Assembly: GCA_040391135.1 (NCBI GenBank) | Contig: JBEBYL010000013.1 | Coordinates: forward strand, 14,664-78,663 | DNA length: 64,000 nt | Direction of reading: 5' to 3' | Source of the DNA: G025836975 sp040391135 | GTDB lineage: Bacteria > Pseudomonadota > Gammaproteobacteria > Burkholderiales > Burkholderiaceae_B | Shown here: in pieces, positions 17,730 to 26,241 of the stretch | Layout: each line of letters starts with the position of its first letter | How positions within the stretch are numbered: position 1 is the first letter of the stretch | The notes under the pieces: model-generated | What the model saw: the letters and a program-made list of their open reading frames with translations, nothing else | Told to the model about the DNA's origin: nothing | Database searches by the model: none | Position numbers and translations under genes: made by a program

Positions 17730-19511
17730 ATGATTGAAAAGGATCTGCTGCTGGGGCCTGTGCTATCGTTCCGCGGTATCGGAAAAGATGACGTCTGGAA
17801 AGTGAGCGCGCTGGTGGGCCTCAAGGCGGGCACGGTCGCGCCTGTACTGGAGGTCGACGGCAAGGTTTGCGCTGCACCAAAGGAGCTGTTGGCCATCAAC
17901 GGCGAACGCTATCTGCGCTACGACCTGTCCTGCAAGGTCTTGAAGAAAGAGCGCACGGTGAGTTACGGTATTCCAGGCGGATTGACGTGGCAGATGACGG
18001 TGCCCGGCAAGGATTTCTCGCCACGCATGGCCTATGTGTCGTGTAATGGGTTTTCCGATCCGGCCGCGATGCGGAAACTCATTCGGACGTCGGACGCGGT
18101 ATGGGAAGACCTTCTCTACAGCCACGACCGCGCGCTGCGCAGCAAACAAGGTGCAGGTGAAACCAAGCTGCTGGACAAAGAGCAGTTGTGGCATGAGAAG
18201 CGTATCCACGACAAGGGCCTACAGCGCTTTCATCTCATGCTCATGGGGGGAGACCAGATCTACTTCGATTCGATCTGGGAAGACATTAAGGCGCTACGCC
18301 AGTGGGTAGCCTTGCCTCGGCAGGCACAATTGAAGTTCAAGGTCACCAAGGCACTGGAGCGCGAGATAGAGGCTTACTACTTCGGGCTGTACAAACAACG
18401 CTGGCTGCCCGGCGAACGGAAACCCTGGTCGTCGCCCACGGCCACGCTAGATGCGAGTGCAGCGATGGCGTCTATGCCGACCATCATGATGTGGGACGAC
18501 CATGACATCTTTGATGGCTGGGGTTCGTACAGTTGCGAGATGCAGAACAGCCCACTCTTTCAGACGCTGTTCCGCCACGCCCGGCGAGCCTTCTGGGTGT
18601 TTCAGATGCAGCATGCTCTGGGTGACCTGCCCGAACTGGAAGACACGACTCCGGCGGGTTTTTCCCGTCAGGACCCGCTGCTCAAGCCCATCGAGTGGAG
18701 CCTAGTGCTCGCCAAGGATGAGTTGGCGCTGCCCCTTCTAGATGGCCAGCCGGGATTTACTTCCGCCTACGCCATCGGGCCGGTGGCTATCGTGGCGGCC
18801 GATCTGCGCACCGAGCGCTCGCGGGCACAGGTGATGGGCTCGGACACCTGGAGCCAGATCAAGAAATGGACCGGCAGTCTGGAATCCGGCAACGCGGGTG
18901 CACAACCCAAGAGTGCCTGCCAGCACCTACTGTTCATGTCCTCGGTGCCCGTGGTACACCCCAAGCTGCCCCTGGCCGAGTTGCTGATGGACAAGTTCGG
19001 GCAAGACCACGTCACGGACAGCAATGCCGACGATTTGAAGGACCACTGGTCCCACGACGATCACGAAGGTGAACGCAAGCGCCTCCTGGAGGTGTTTTCC
19101 CACTTGGCGCGCGACAAGAAGATCCGCATGTCCCTAGTGTCAGGCGACGTGCACGTCGCAGCCTGGGGCACTGCCTACCGTAAGGACCTGCCTGCAACAG
19201 AGACCTGGTCCCAGATCCACCAATTCACCTCGTCGGCCGTGGTTCACCCTTCGCTCATCGGTGTTATGGAACGGTTGTTTCTGTCCTGGCTGAACAGCAG
19301 TGCTAAGCAGCCCCAAAACATCGACGTGCAGTACGTCGCAGAAGTGATGCCTTTCCCCGGGCACGACAAGCATGTCATGGCGGCGCGCAACTGGCTGGCT
19401 CTGGAGTTGGACATGGGCTCGGCCGATGGATGCAAGCTATGGGCAACTTGGCGGTGCGAAACCGAAATCAGCTTTTCGAATCACTTGCTGGCAGTCGCAC
19501 CCATTGCATAA
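17730..19511 (+). CDS. PhoD-like metallophosphatase, second gene of the DUF4062 operon
   Basis: A 593-residue protein with an N-terminal beta-sandwich-like region (about 1-130) and a PhoD-like calcineurin-fold phosphoesterase domain. Metal-site motifs are GGDQIYFD (D175), WDDHDIFDGWGS (255-266, with D257 and H258) and SGDVHVAAWG (D473, H475). No signal peptide or Tat motif is visible, so unlike secreted alkaline phosphatase D this protein should stay in the cytoplasm. Substrate is unknown: phosphomonoester, phosphodiester or a nucleotide signal are all possible. AGGAGG precedes ATG 17730. Pairing with a DUF4062/TIR-like gene suggests a sensor/effector or toxin/control relationship, but that is inference. 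Confidence 0.78.
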   Translation: MIEKDLLLGPVLSFRGIGKDDVWKVSALVGLKAGTVAPVLEVDGKVCAAPKELLAINGERYLRYDLSCKVLKKERTVSYGIPGGLTWQMTVPGKDFSPRMAYVSCNGFSDPAAMRKLIRTSDAVWEDLLYSHDRALRSKQGAGETKLLDKEQLWHEKRIHDKGLQRFHLMLMGGDQIYFDSIWEDIKALRQWVALPRQAQLKFKVTKALEREIEAYYFGLYKQRWLPGERKPWSSPTATLDASAAMASMPTIMMWDDHDIFDGWGSYSCEMQNSPLFQTLFRHARRAFWVFQMQHALGDLPELEDTTPAGFSRQDPLLKPIEWSLVLAKDELALPLLDGQPGFTSAYAIGPVAIVAADLRTERSRAQVMGSDTWSQIKKWTGSLESGNAGAQPKSACQHLLFMSSVPVVHPKLPLAELLMDKFGQDHVTDSNADDLKDHWSHDDHEGERKRLLEVFSHLARDKKIRMSLVSGDVHVAAWGTAYRKDLPATETWSQIHQFTSSAVVHPSLIGVMERLFLSWLNSSAKQPQNIDVQYVAEVMPFPGHDKHVMAARNWLALELDMGSADGCKLWATWRCETEISFSNHLLAVAPIA

Positions 19512-19804
19512 ATTTCTAGTTGATTCTGCAACAGAAGTACGCCACAAGCACAGGGGGCACTCGCGATCCAACTGTAGACCTGGCATCCGCGAAGCCGGTG
19601 ATGGAGATGCAGCAGTCCGTCAGGACTGCGCGCTCCGACCGAGAACGACCGATGATTGCGGAAGCCGTCATTCGATTCGAAGCGGTTCATGTGGCATTCC
19701 GCAATCAGTCTGGAGCAGTCGGCGGAGAACAAATGCTGACCGGCTGCTCCTGGCCGAAAACAAACTGCCATTGATCCACATTACGGACCAGGGCCTTCAG
19801 GCTT
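19512..19804. other. Non-coding convergent gap at the right edge of the accessory segment
   Basis: About 290 bases between the phosphatase gene and the convergent LysR gene. No reading frame here shows recognisable protein features, and I see no tRNA, integrase remnant or clear terminator. It probably contains the junction between the accessory segment and the neighbouring redox cluster. Confidence 0.4.
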
Positions 19805-20743
19805 TTACATCCTTCCCTGAAACTGAGGCCGCTCGTCCTTCTTTGGGATGCACTGAGATTCACCAAGTAGCTCAACCATCCTCAGCTCGCATGAGGAAAG
19901 ATCATGCCCCCGTCGTTGCGAGACCATAAACGTAAGCGAACCCAGGTGCCAGGCGCGGCGCTTAAGTTCGACGAGCTGTCCATTCCTTAGATCATCAACA
20001 GCGAGGTGCCGTGGCAAATGCCCCCAGCCAAGGCCGGCCTTGAGAAGATCGCGTTTGGCGCCCAGATCATTGACCAGCCACTGGCGCTTGCCGGCGACGC
20101 CTTGTTGGGTCTTTTCCGCTTGCGGCTGGTTGTCCGTAACGACGACCTGAACATGTCGAGCAAACTCGTCCATCGGGACGGGCTTCAGTATCGAAGCGAG
20201 CGGGTGAGATGGCGCGCAGACCGTCACCATGTCCGCCTCGCACAGCCAGTGGCGCTCTATGGCATCCGGGTTTACCTCGGGCACGTTGTTGATCGTTACA
20301 GCCAGGGCACACACCCCTTCGAGCACCAGGTTCTCACCGCCTTGCATGGTTGTGATTCGCAGGTCGATCACTGCGGTGTGGAACTCCGCTTGCAGCGTCA
20401 TCAAGCAGTCGATCAGGTGGGCGCGCGGGAAGTAGGCGTCGATCGCAACCGAAACCTGAGGTGCCCCGGCTTTAGCGATTGAACTGGCGCGGTTCTTCAT
20501 CTCTTCCGTGCGTGAGATCACCGCCCGCGCGTCCGGCAAGAGGCTGTGCCCCGCCGCAGTCAGCTGCGCCTTCCGTGTGTTTCGCTCGAACAACTCGACA
20601 TCAAATGCGCTTTCTAGCGCCTTGATCGCGTGGCTGATGGCTGACTGCGCGCGCCTGAGTTTCCGCGCCGCACCCGAAAAGCTTCCCTGATCGCATACCG
20701 CAACGAACGCACGCAGTTGGTTGATGGTGACATTGTCGAGCAT
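19805..20743 (-). CDS. LysR-family transcriptional regulator
   Basis: A 312-residue LysR-type regulator: N-terminal winged helix-turn-helix (about 1-65, with QLRAFVAVCDQGSFSGAARKL and QSAISHAIKALE) and a C-terminal periplasmic-binding-like effector domain (about 90-295). The ATG at 20743 lies four bases from a near-perfect LysR box, so it probably represses itself. The divergent SDR gene starts 113 bases away and is the expected activated target, in the usual LysR arrangement. The effector molecule is not predictable. Confidence 0.93.
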   Translation of the reverse strand: MLDNVTINQLRAFVAVCDQGSFSGAARKLRRAQSAISHAIKALESAFDVELFERNTRKAQLTAAGHSLLPDARAVISRTEEMKNRASSIAKAGAPQVSVAIDAYFPRAHLIDCLMTLQAEFHTAVIDLRITTMQGGENLVLEGVCALAVTINNVPEVNPDAIERHWLCEADMVTVCAPSHPLASILKPVPMDEFARHVQVVVTDNQPQAEKTQQGVAGKRQWLVNDLGAKRDLLKAGLGWGHLPRHLAVDDLRNGQLVELKRRAWHLGSLTFMVSQRRGHDLSSCELRMVELLGESQCIPKKDERPQFQGRM

Positions 20744-20746
20744 ATT

Positions 20747-20763
20747 AATCTAAATAATAGATT
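20747..20763. promoter_or_regulatory. LysR box (T-N11-A palindrome)
   Basis: AATCTA-N5-TAGATT is a perfect 17-bp dyad that contains the T-N11-A core (T20749, A20761) typical of LysR operators. It ends four bases before the lysR start codon, where bound protein would block its own transcription, and lies upstream of the divergent SDR promoter. A possible SDR promoter is TTGTTT at 20786 and TAGACT at 20809 with a 17-base spacer; this pair is weak. Confidence 0.65.
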
Positions 20764-20856
20764 GAATTTATCGATTTTTCGTCAATTGTTTTGATGTGTC
20801 AAGGGTTCTAGACTGTTCTCTAGTTTCAATATAGGACGCCGACTTGGCGACACACC

Positions 20857-21591
20857 ATGAACAGACTTAATGGAAAGACCGCCGTGATCACCGGCGGCGC
20901 TACCGGCATAGGCCGCGCCGCGGCAAAACGCTTCATCGACGAGGGCGCCTTCGTCTTCATCTTCGGCCGCCGGCAGGAAACGCTTGATGCCGCCGTGGCC
21001 GACCTGGGGCCCAATGCCCGCGCGGTGAAGGGCTCGGTCTCCGATCCGGACGACCTGGACCGCTTATATGCGGCAGTGAAGGCCGAACGCGGAACTCTCG
21101 ATATCGTCTTCGCCAATGCCGGGACGGGGGGCCTGCTTCCGCTGGGCAAGATCACCGCCGAACACATTGATGAAACCTTCGACACCAATGTGAAGGGTTC
21201 GATTTTCACGGTCCAGAAGGCGCTGCCCTTGATGGGCGAGGGCGGTTCGATCATCCTGACCGGATCTAGCGCCGGCACGACGGGCGCGCCGGCATTCAGC
21301 GTCTACAGCGCGAGCAAGGCGGCAGTGCGCAACCTGGCGCGGACCTGGGCGGAGGACCTGAAGGGCTCCGGCATCCGGGTAAATGTGCTGTCGCCCGGGC
21401 CGACGGCAACCGAACTTGCGAAAGTAGCGGTAGGCGAGGAGGGCTTGAAGGCCTTCGCCTCGATGAATCCGCTCCAGCGCATGGCCGAACCGGCGGAGAT
21501 CGGAGCGGCGGCTGCGTTTCTCGCGTCGCAGGACAGCAGTTTCATGACCGCCAGCGAGCTCGCCGTCGACGGTGGCCTGGCGCAAATCTGA
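20857..21591 (+). CDS. SDR-family NAD(P)-dependent oxidoreductase
   Basis: A 244-residue classical short-chain dehydrogenase. It has the cofactor motif TGGATGIG (about 12-19), the NAG element in FANAGTG, the catalytic Ser (GSSAG) and YSASK (Tyr and Lys), and a C-terminal VDGGLAQI. The basic residues after the second strand (GRRQE) suggest NADP preference. It is divergent from the LysR gene with the LysR box between them, so it is the likely regulated target. Substrate unknown. The next gene is another NADP-binding protein 72 bases downstream, likely in the same transcript. Confidence 0.93.
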   Translation: MNRLNGKTAVITGGATGIGRAAAKRFIDEGAFVFIFGRRQETLDAAVADLGPNARAVKGSVSDPDDLDRLYAAVKAERGTLDIVFANAGTGGLLPLGKITAEHIDETFDTNVKGSIFTVQKALPLMGEGGSIILTGSSAGTTGAPAFSVYSASKAAVRNLARTWAEDLKGSGIRVNVLSPGPTATELAKVAVGEEGLKAFASMNPLQRMAEPAEIGAAAAFLASQDSSFMTASELAVDGGLAQI

Positions 21592-21663
21592 CATAAGGCG
21601 CTCTGCCGGCCACTCCAGCCGATAGCTGAAACCCGCAGGGCGCTGCAATCAAAAGGAAAATAT

Positions 21664-22254
21664 ATGAGTTATGCAATTATTGGCTTCGGCGACATCGGCC
21701 AGGCTCTTGCCAAGGCTTTTGCCCGTAGCGGCATCGAGATATCTGTTGCAACCACTCGCGACCCGCAGAGCTTTGCCTCCGACGCGGCCGCTATCGGCCC
21801 CGGGATCATTCCGAAGACGCTGGCGGAGGCCGTCAAGGCTGATGTGGCTGTGCGTTACGCGTCGCACCCGGAGGTCGCGAAGGCGCTGCCGACCTGGAAG
21901 GGAAAGACCATCATTGATGTGACCAATGCCTACGGCATACCCCCTGAAGAACTGGGAGAACAGCCTTCTTCCAAGGTCGTCGCCAGGGCCTTTACGGGTG
22001 CAAGGCTGGTCAAGGGTTTCAATCACCTGGCCGCTGCCGTTCTGGGCCGGGATCCCGGCATACAGGGTGGCAGAAGAGTCGTGTTCCTGACGAGCGACGA
22101 TGACGACGCCGCAGCGGAGGTTGCCGCGCTAGCGGAAACTCTCGGCTTTGCCCCGATCACACTTGGCGGGCTTGCGGAAGGCGGGCTGCTTGTTCACGGG
22201 CGCGGAAACACCTGGGGCCGACTGATCTTCAAGGACTTGGTCAAGGTCGGCTGA
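21664..22254 (+). CDS. NADP-dependent oxidoreductase, F420-type Rossmann domain
   Basis: A 196-residue single-domain protein with an N-terminal Rossmann motif GFGDIGQALA and the TTRDP sequence after strand 2 that usually binds NADP phosphate. It resembles the F420-dependent NADP reductase-like family (NADPH-dependent F420 reductase, NAD-binding domain 2), common as companions of SDR enzymes in proteobacteria that lack F420. The segment KGKTIIDVTNAYG followed by LVKGFNHLAAAVLG is typical. It probably reduces a small carbonyl or flavin-type substrate. The LysR-SDR-F420-like trio forms a compact unit. Confidence 0.82.
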   Translation: MSYAIIGFGDIGQALAKAFARSGIEISVATTRDPQSFASDAAAIGPGIIPKTLAEAVKADVAVRYASHPEVAKALPTWKGKTIIDVTNAYGIPPEELGEQPSSKVVARAFTGARLVKGFNHLAAAVLGRDPGIQGGRRVVFLTSDDDDAAAEVAALAETLGFAPITLGGLAEGGLLVHGRGNTWGRLIFKDLVKVG

Positions 22255-22300
22255 TGAGTCGTGATGGAGCTAGCTCTATAAAGCGCGGCGCATTAAGGTT

Positions 22301-22984
22301 TCATGTGCGAAATTGTGAAAGCAGTAGCGGCAACTCGGACAGCGCCTGTAACTGATGCTTCGATGGGGCGCAATGGTACTCAAGCGGGGCGCCTTGCCTG
22401 TTGATGCGTACGGCGTTGAATCCGAAAGCCGCTGCGCCCGCCACATCCCACGCATTCGACGACACGAAGCAAACCTCGTGGGGGCGTACATCTAGACGGT
22501 CGCATGCCAGTTGATAGACGCTGGGGTCGGGCTTATAGGTCTTGATGTCGTCGGCGGAAATGCAGTCATCCAGCAAGCCGCCAAGATTGCCGGCGCTTAT
22601 CGCGCCCTGCAGCATATCATTGTTTCCGTTGGACAAGATCGCGGTGATATAGCCTTCAGCCTTCAGCATTTCAAGGCTCTTGGCGGCATCCGGGTAGGCT
22701 TTCAATTCGAAGTAGGCGTTCAACAGGCTTTCTTTTAAGCCCGGCCGGTCTTCAAGCCCATAAGTCTGCAGGGCGAAGTCCAATGCTTCAATGGTCAGTT
22801 GCCAGAAGTCCGCATATTTGCGCATCATTCCGCGGGTCCATGAATATTCAAGCTGGCGCTGACGCCAGAGGGCCGAGAGTGCGTCGGCGCTATCGCCCAC
22901 TTTGTCTGCGTTCCCCATGACGGCGGAATGGACGTCCAGCAAAGTGCCATAGGCGTCAAAGACGCATGCACGAATCGAATTCAT
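22301..22984 (-). CDS. Haloacid dehalogenase, type II (L-2-haloacid dehalogenase-like)
   Basis: A 227-residue HAD-superfamily enzyme of the hydrolytic 2-haloacid dehalogenase class. Motif I is FDAYGTLLD with the nucleophile D10; motif II is SNGNN, and motif III/IV are KPDP and SSNAWDVAGA, all in the dehalogenase subtype (Asn-rich motif 4 instead of the phosphatase DD). These convert L-2-haloacids to D-2-hydroxyacids with an Asp ester intermediate. AGGAG lies seven bases before ATG 22984. It follows the TetR gene by 36 bases on the same strand, so the two form a small operon divergent from the glutathione transferase genes. Confidence 0.9.
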   Translation of the reverse strand: MNSIRACVFDAYGTLLDVHSAVMGNADKVGDSADALSALWRQRQLEYSWTRGMMRKYADFWQLTIEALDFALQTYGLEDRPGLKESLLNAYFELKAYPDAAKSLEMLKAEGYITAILSNGNNDMLQGAISAGNLGGLLDDCISADDIKTYKPDPSVYQLACDRLDVRPHEVCFVSSNAWDVAGAAAFGFNAVRINRQGAPLEYHCAPSKHQLQALSELPLLLSQFRT

Positions 22985-23020
22985 GTTTATCTCCTGTTGG
23001 CCGCGGCGAAAGCCTGGGCG

Positions 23021-23614
23021 TCATGGTGTGCCGGAGGCGTCCAGAAGGGCCAGGGCAGGCGCTACGATGCCCTTTAGTAGTTCGGGCTCGGGCCGCACCC
23101 GCGCCAGAACACGCACTCCCATCAGGACTCCAAGAAGATGCTTGGCCAGGATGTCCGGCGGCATTGATTTTCCTATGCTCCCGTTGGCCTGTCCCGCGCT
23201 TAAATGCTCAAAAAAGAATCGTTCGATCTGCTTTAGAACGCCGGCGACGATTTCTTGAAACTCAGGGTCGTGCGGGGCCAGCTCAAGGGCGGCGTTGACC
23301 AGCATGCATCCCTTATGCTGACGATCGCTTAGCGAGCGCTGGATGATATCGGCGAAGAACGCGCCTATCGCCTCGCGAGGCGGCAGCGCATCGCACGACT
23401 GGATGCGCTGCGCAACGCTGCAATTGACATAGTGATCCAGCGCTCTTTGATAGAGTGCCCGCTTGTCGCCAAATGCGTTGTACAGGCTCGCTCCGGTCAG
23501 GCCCGTTTCATTGATCAGGTCCCGTATCGAGGTAGCCTCGTAACCCTGGTTCCAAAAACATTGAACCGCCTTGTCGAGCACTATTTCTTCGTCGAACTCC
23601 CGTGGCCGCGCCAT
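23021..23614 (-). CDS. TetR/AcrR-family transcriptional regulator
   Basis: A 197-residue TetR-type repressor. The N-terminal helix-turn-helix (about 10-55) includes VLDKAVQCFWNQGYEATSI and TGLTGASLYNAFGDK, the recognition helix. The C-terminal domain is ligand-binding. It resembles regulators of the AcuR/YxaF-like branch that sense electrophiles. It lies between a co-oriented haloacid dehalogenase and a divergent glutathione transferase operon, so it probably controls one or both. A TATAAT on the minus strand at 23681-23676 could be its own -10. No clear palindromic operator was found in the 180-base divergent gap. Confidence 0.9.
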   Translation of the reverse strand: MARPREFDEEIVLDKAVQCFWNQGYEATSIRDLINETGLTGASLYNAFGDKRALYQRALDHYVNCSVAQRIQSCDALPPREAIGAFFADIIQRSLSDRQHKGCMLVNAALELAPHDPEFQEIVAGVLKQIERFFFEHLSAGQANGSIGKSMPPDILAKHLLGVLMGVRVLARVRPEPELLKGIVAPALALLDASGTP

Positions 23615-23795
23615 CCGCCTTCCCCCTTTTGTTTCTCACACTTCAAACGCCTTAACTTTTTCAGCGTTGTATGTCATTATAGAACACATGAACTAAAATA
23701 AATCTCGAACTTGGTTTTACATCCAGGGTGTTGCTTTTTCGCCGTCGATGAATTCCGCCAACCGGCCGCCTTCGTCACAGATAAAGGATATATGC

Positions 23796-24500
23796 ATGAT
23801 CCATTTCTATTTTCACCCTACGCCCAATCCGGCAAAGATTGCGCTCTTTCTGGAAGAGTCCGGCCTGCCTTACGAATTGATCCCCGTCGACACAAGCAAG
23901 GGGGAGCAACATGCGCCGGCTTTTCGGAAGATCAATCCCAATGGGAAGGTGCCGGCGATCGTCGATACGGACGGGCCGGGCGGCCGCGAAGCGCGTGTGT
24001 TCGACTCCACCGCGATCCTGATCTATCTTGCCGAAAAAACGGGCGGCTTCCTGGGGGCGCCGACAGACCGGCCGGAACTGCTTTCCTGGTTGCTGTTCAT
24101 TGCTTCCGGCCTGGGGCCGTTCTCCGGCCAGGCCGTGCACTTCCAGTTCGCCGCGCCCGAGGGCCTGGATTACGCCGTCACGCGTTACCGGCGCGAGGCC
24201 GAGCGCCACTACCAAGTGCTGAACGATCACCTGGAAGGGCGTGAGTTCATCGTCGGCGATACCTATACGATTGCCGATATGTCGGCATGGGGATGGCTGG
24301 ATCGCGCGGCGCGCGTACGGAAGGGAGCCGACGATCCCCTTGAACCGTTCCCCAACCTCAAGCGGCTTTTTCTGAATGTCGATGCGCGACCAGCAGCCGT
24401 CCGCGCGCGCGAGGTGGGCAAGGACCACGCGTTCAAGCGGGTCAACGATGAGGAAACAAAGCGGGCGCTGTTCCCGTCCAACTATCCTTCTGCCGCCTGA
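23796..24500 (+). CDS. Glutathione S-transferase family protein
   Basis: A 234-residue GST: N-terminal thioredoxin-like domain (about 1-85) with the cis-Pro region GKVPAIVD and the glutathione-contact FDSTAILIYLAEK, then an all-alpha C-terminal domain with the N-capping TIADMSAWGW. The start is ATG 23796, eight bases after AAGGA, giving the family beginning MIHFYFHP; in-frame upstream starts lack similarity. It probably conjugates glutathione to electrophiles or acts as a disulfide reductase. The next gene is a second GST (YghU) 31 bases on, so these form a co-operon. Confidence 0.9.
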   Translation: MIHFYFHPTPNPAKIALFLEESGLPYELIPVDTSKGEQHAPAFRKINPNGKVPAIVDTDGPGGREARVFDSTAILIYLAEKTGGFLGAPTDRPELLSWLLFIASGLGPFSGQAVHFQFAAPEGLDYAVTRYRREAERHYQVLNDHLEGREFIVGDTYTIADMSAWGWLDRAARVRKGADDPLEPFPNLKRLFLNVDARPAAVRAREVGKDHAFKRVNDEETKRALFPSNYPSAA

Positions 24501-24531
24501 GGCAGACACACGCATTCATGGAGATGAAAGC

Positions 24532-25407
24532 ATGACGAATGCCACCGATTACACACCGCCAGCCGTCTGGACCTGGAACAAACCCAACGGCGGGGCCTTC
24601 GCAAGCGTCAACCGTCCAGTGGCCGGGCCGACACACGAAAAGGAATTGCCCGTTGGGCGGCATCCACTGCAACTCTATTCCCTGGCCACGCCGAATGGCC
24701 AGAAGGTCACGATCATGCTGGAAGAGCTGCTGGCCTTGGGGCATACCGGGGCGGAATACGACGCCTGGTTGATCCGCATCGGCGAGGGCGATCAATTTGG
24801 CAGCGGTTTTGTCGGCGTCAACCCGAATTCCAAGATCCCCGCCTTGATGGACCATTCGGGTGCAACGCCTGTACGGGTATTCGAGTCCGGTGCGATTCTG
24901 GTCTATTTGGCTGAAAAATTCGGCGCCCTGTTGCCGACGACCCAGCCCGAACGCGCGGAGTGCCTGTCATGGCTATTCTGGCAGATGGGTAGCGCGCCAT
25001 ATCTGGGCGGCGGCTTCGGCCACTTCTATGCTTACGCACCCGTCAAGATCGAGTATGCCATCGACCGCTATGCCATGGAGGTCAAGCGCCAGCTCGATGT
25101 GCTGGATCGCCGCCTGGCCGAAAGCGAATACCTGGGCGGCAGCGACTACACCATTGCCGACATTGCCGTGTTCCCCTGGTATGGGGGCTTGGCCAAGGGC
25201 TGGCAATATGGCGCCGCTGAATTTTTATCGGTCCAGGAATACACGCACGTACAGCGTTGGGCCGACGCGATACTGGCAAGGCCCGCCGTAAATCGGGGAC
25301 GCAAGGTCAACCGCGTATCGGGGGAGCCGTCGTCCCAGTTGCACGAGCGCCACGATGCCGACGACTTCAATACGAAAACCCAGGACAAGCTGGGAGGGCA
25401 GTCATGA
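24532..25407 (+). CDS. yghU: YghU-type GST, glutathione-dependent disulfide-bond oxidoreductase
   Basis: A 291-residue protein of the Nu-class GST family that contains E. coli YghU and YfcG, which act as glutathione/glutathionyl disulfide reductases. Family features are the N-terminal extension with PPAVWTW and GGAFASVNRPVAGPTHE, the thioredoxin-like domain starting PLQLYSLATPNGQKV, and the ending PAVNRGRKVNR followed by an 18-residue tail. The start is ATG 24532. The last four bases overlap the ATG of the following SDR gene (ATGA), showing translational coupling. Confidence 0.93.
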   Translation: MTNATDYTPPAVWTWNKPNGGAFASVNRPVAGPTHEKELPVGRHPLQLYSLATPNGQKVTIMLEELLALGHTGAEYDAWLIRIGEGDQFGSGFVGVNPNSKIPALMDHSGATPVRVFESGAILVYLAEKFGALLPTTQPERAECLSWLFWQMGSAPYLGGGFGHFYAYAPVKIEYAIDRYAMEVKRQLDVLDRRLAESEYLGGSDYTIADIAVFPWYGGLAKGWQYGAAEFLSVQEYTHVQRWADAILARPAVNRGRKVNRVSGEPSSQLHERHDADDFNTKTQDKLGGQS

Positions 25408-26210
25408 ATATCAACGGTGCACGCATCCTGATCACCGGGGGCGCAAGCGGCATTGGTTTGGCTCTGGCCCAAGCCTTGCTGGCCAAAGGTGCAAAAGTCG
25501 CTATCAGCGGCCGTCGCCCTAATGCTGTCGCAACAGCAGTCCAGGCGCTTCAGTCTGGCGGCTCCGTCGTTCGCGGTATCGCCGCCGATGTGTCGACGGC
25601 AGAGGGGCGCGCGGCCACGATCAAAGAGACTTTGGATGCGCTTGGCGGACTTGATATCCTTGTCAACAACGCGGGTGGCGTCAGGGCGGGAAGGCTGGAG
25701 AACACCGCGGAAGCCGAGCTCCAGGCCATGATAGATGTCAATCTCGTGGGGCCGATCATGCTGACGCGTACCGCCTTGCCGGCGCTGCGTGCCAGCGGCG
25801 GAGCAATGGTGGTGAATGTGTCTTCCGGCATTGCCTTGATCGGCGCGCCGTTCTACGCAACCTACGCCGCCGTGAAAGCCGGCCTTGCCCGTTTTGGCGA
25901 ATCGATGCGGCGCGAGCTGAAAGGCGAAGGCATACACGTCCTGACCGTCTATCCGGGCGGCACAGACACACCGATGATGAAATCCAACCGGGCAGGTCCC
26001 GAGCTTGGCTTCTCGCGCGAGCCGGCCTCTGCCGTGGCCGACGCCATCGTCGCGGGAATCGAGTCCGAAGCCTTCGAGGTCATCCGTGGCGGAGATACCC
26101 GCGCGCAAATGATCGCCCTGAACCGCGACAACCCCGCAGCCATCGACGAGCGCTTTCTTGGACTAAAGCCGGCACTGGAGGATGCAATAAAGGACCATTC
26201 GGCACTCTGA
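25404..26210 (+). CDS. SDR-family oxidoreductase (DltE-like)
   Basis: A 268-residue classical SDR with TGGASGIG (about 11-18), NNAGG, the Ser of NVSSG and YAAVKAG in place of the usual YSASKxA (Tyr and Lys kept). The C-terminal part after residue 190 (PGGTDTPMM) resembles the DltE/YqjQ-type SDRs. It starts at ATG 25404 inside the stop of yghU (ATGA). With the two GST genes it makes a three-gene detoxification operon. Cofactor is probably NADP (SGRRP after strand 2). Substrate unknown. It ends 32 bases from the convergent RibD-type gene. Confidence 0.9.
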   Translation: MNINGARILITGGASGIGLALAQALLAKGAKVAISGRRPNAVATAVQALQSGGSVVRGIAADVSTAEGRAATIKETLDALGGLDILVNNAGGVRAGRLENTAEAELQAMIDVNLVGPIMLTRTALPALRASGGAMVVNVSSGIALIGAPFYATYAAVKAGLARFGESMRRELKGEGIHVLTVYPGGTDTPMMKSNRAGPELGFSREPASAVADAIVAGIESEAFEVIRGGDTRAQMIALNRDNPAAIDERFLGLKPALEDAIKDHSAL

Positions 26211-26241
26211 TGTGGCCGGGTGTTCGGCGGGTCGCCCATCG

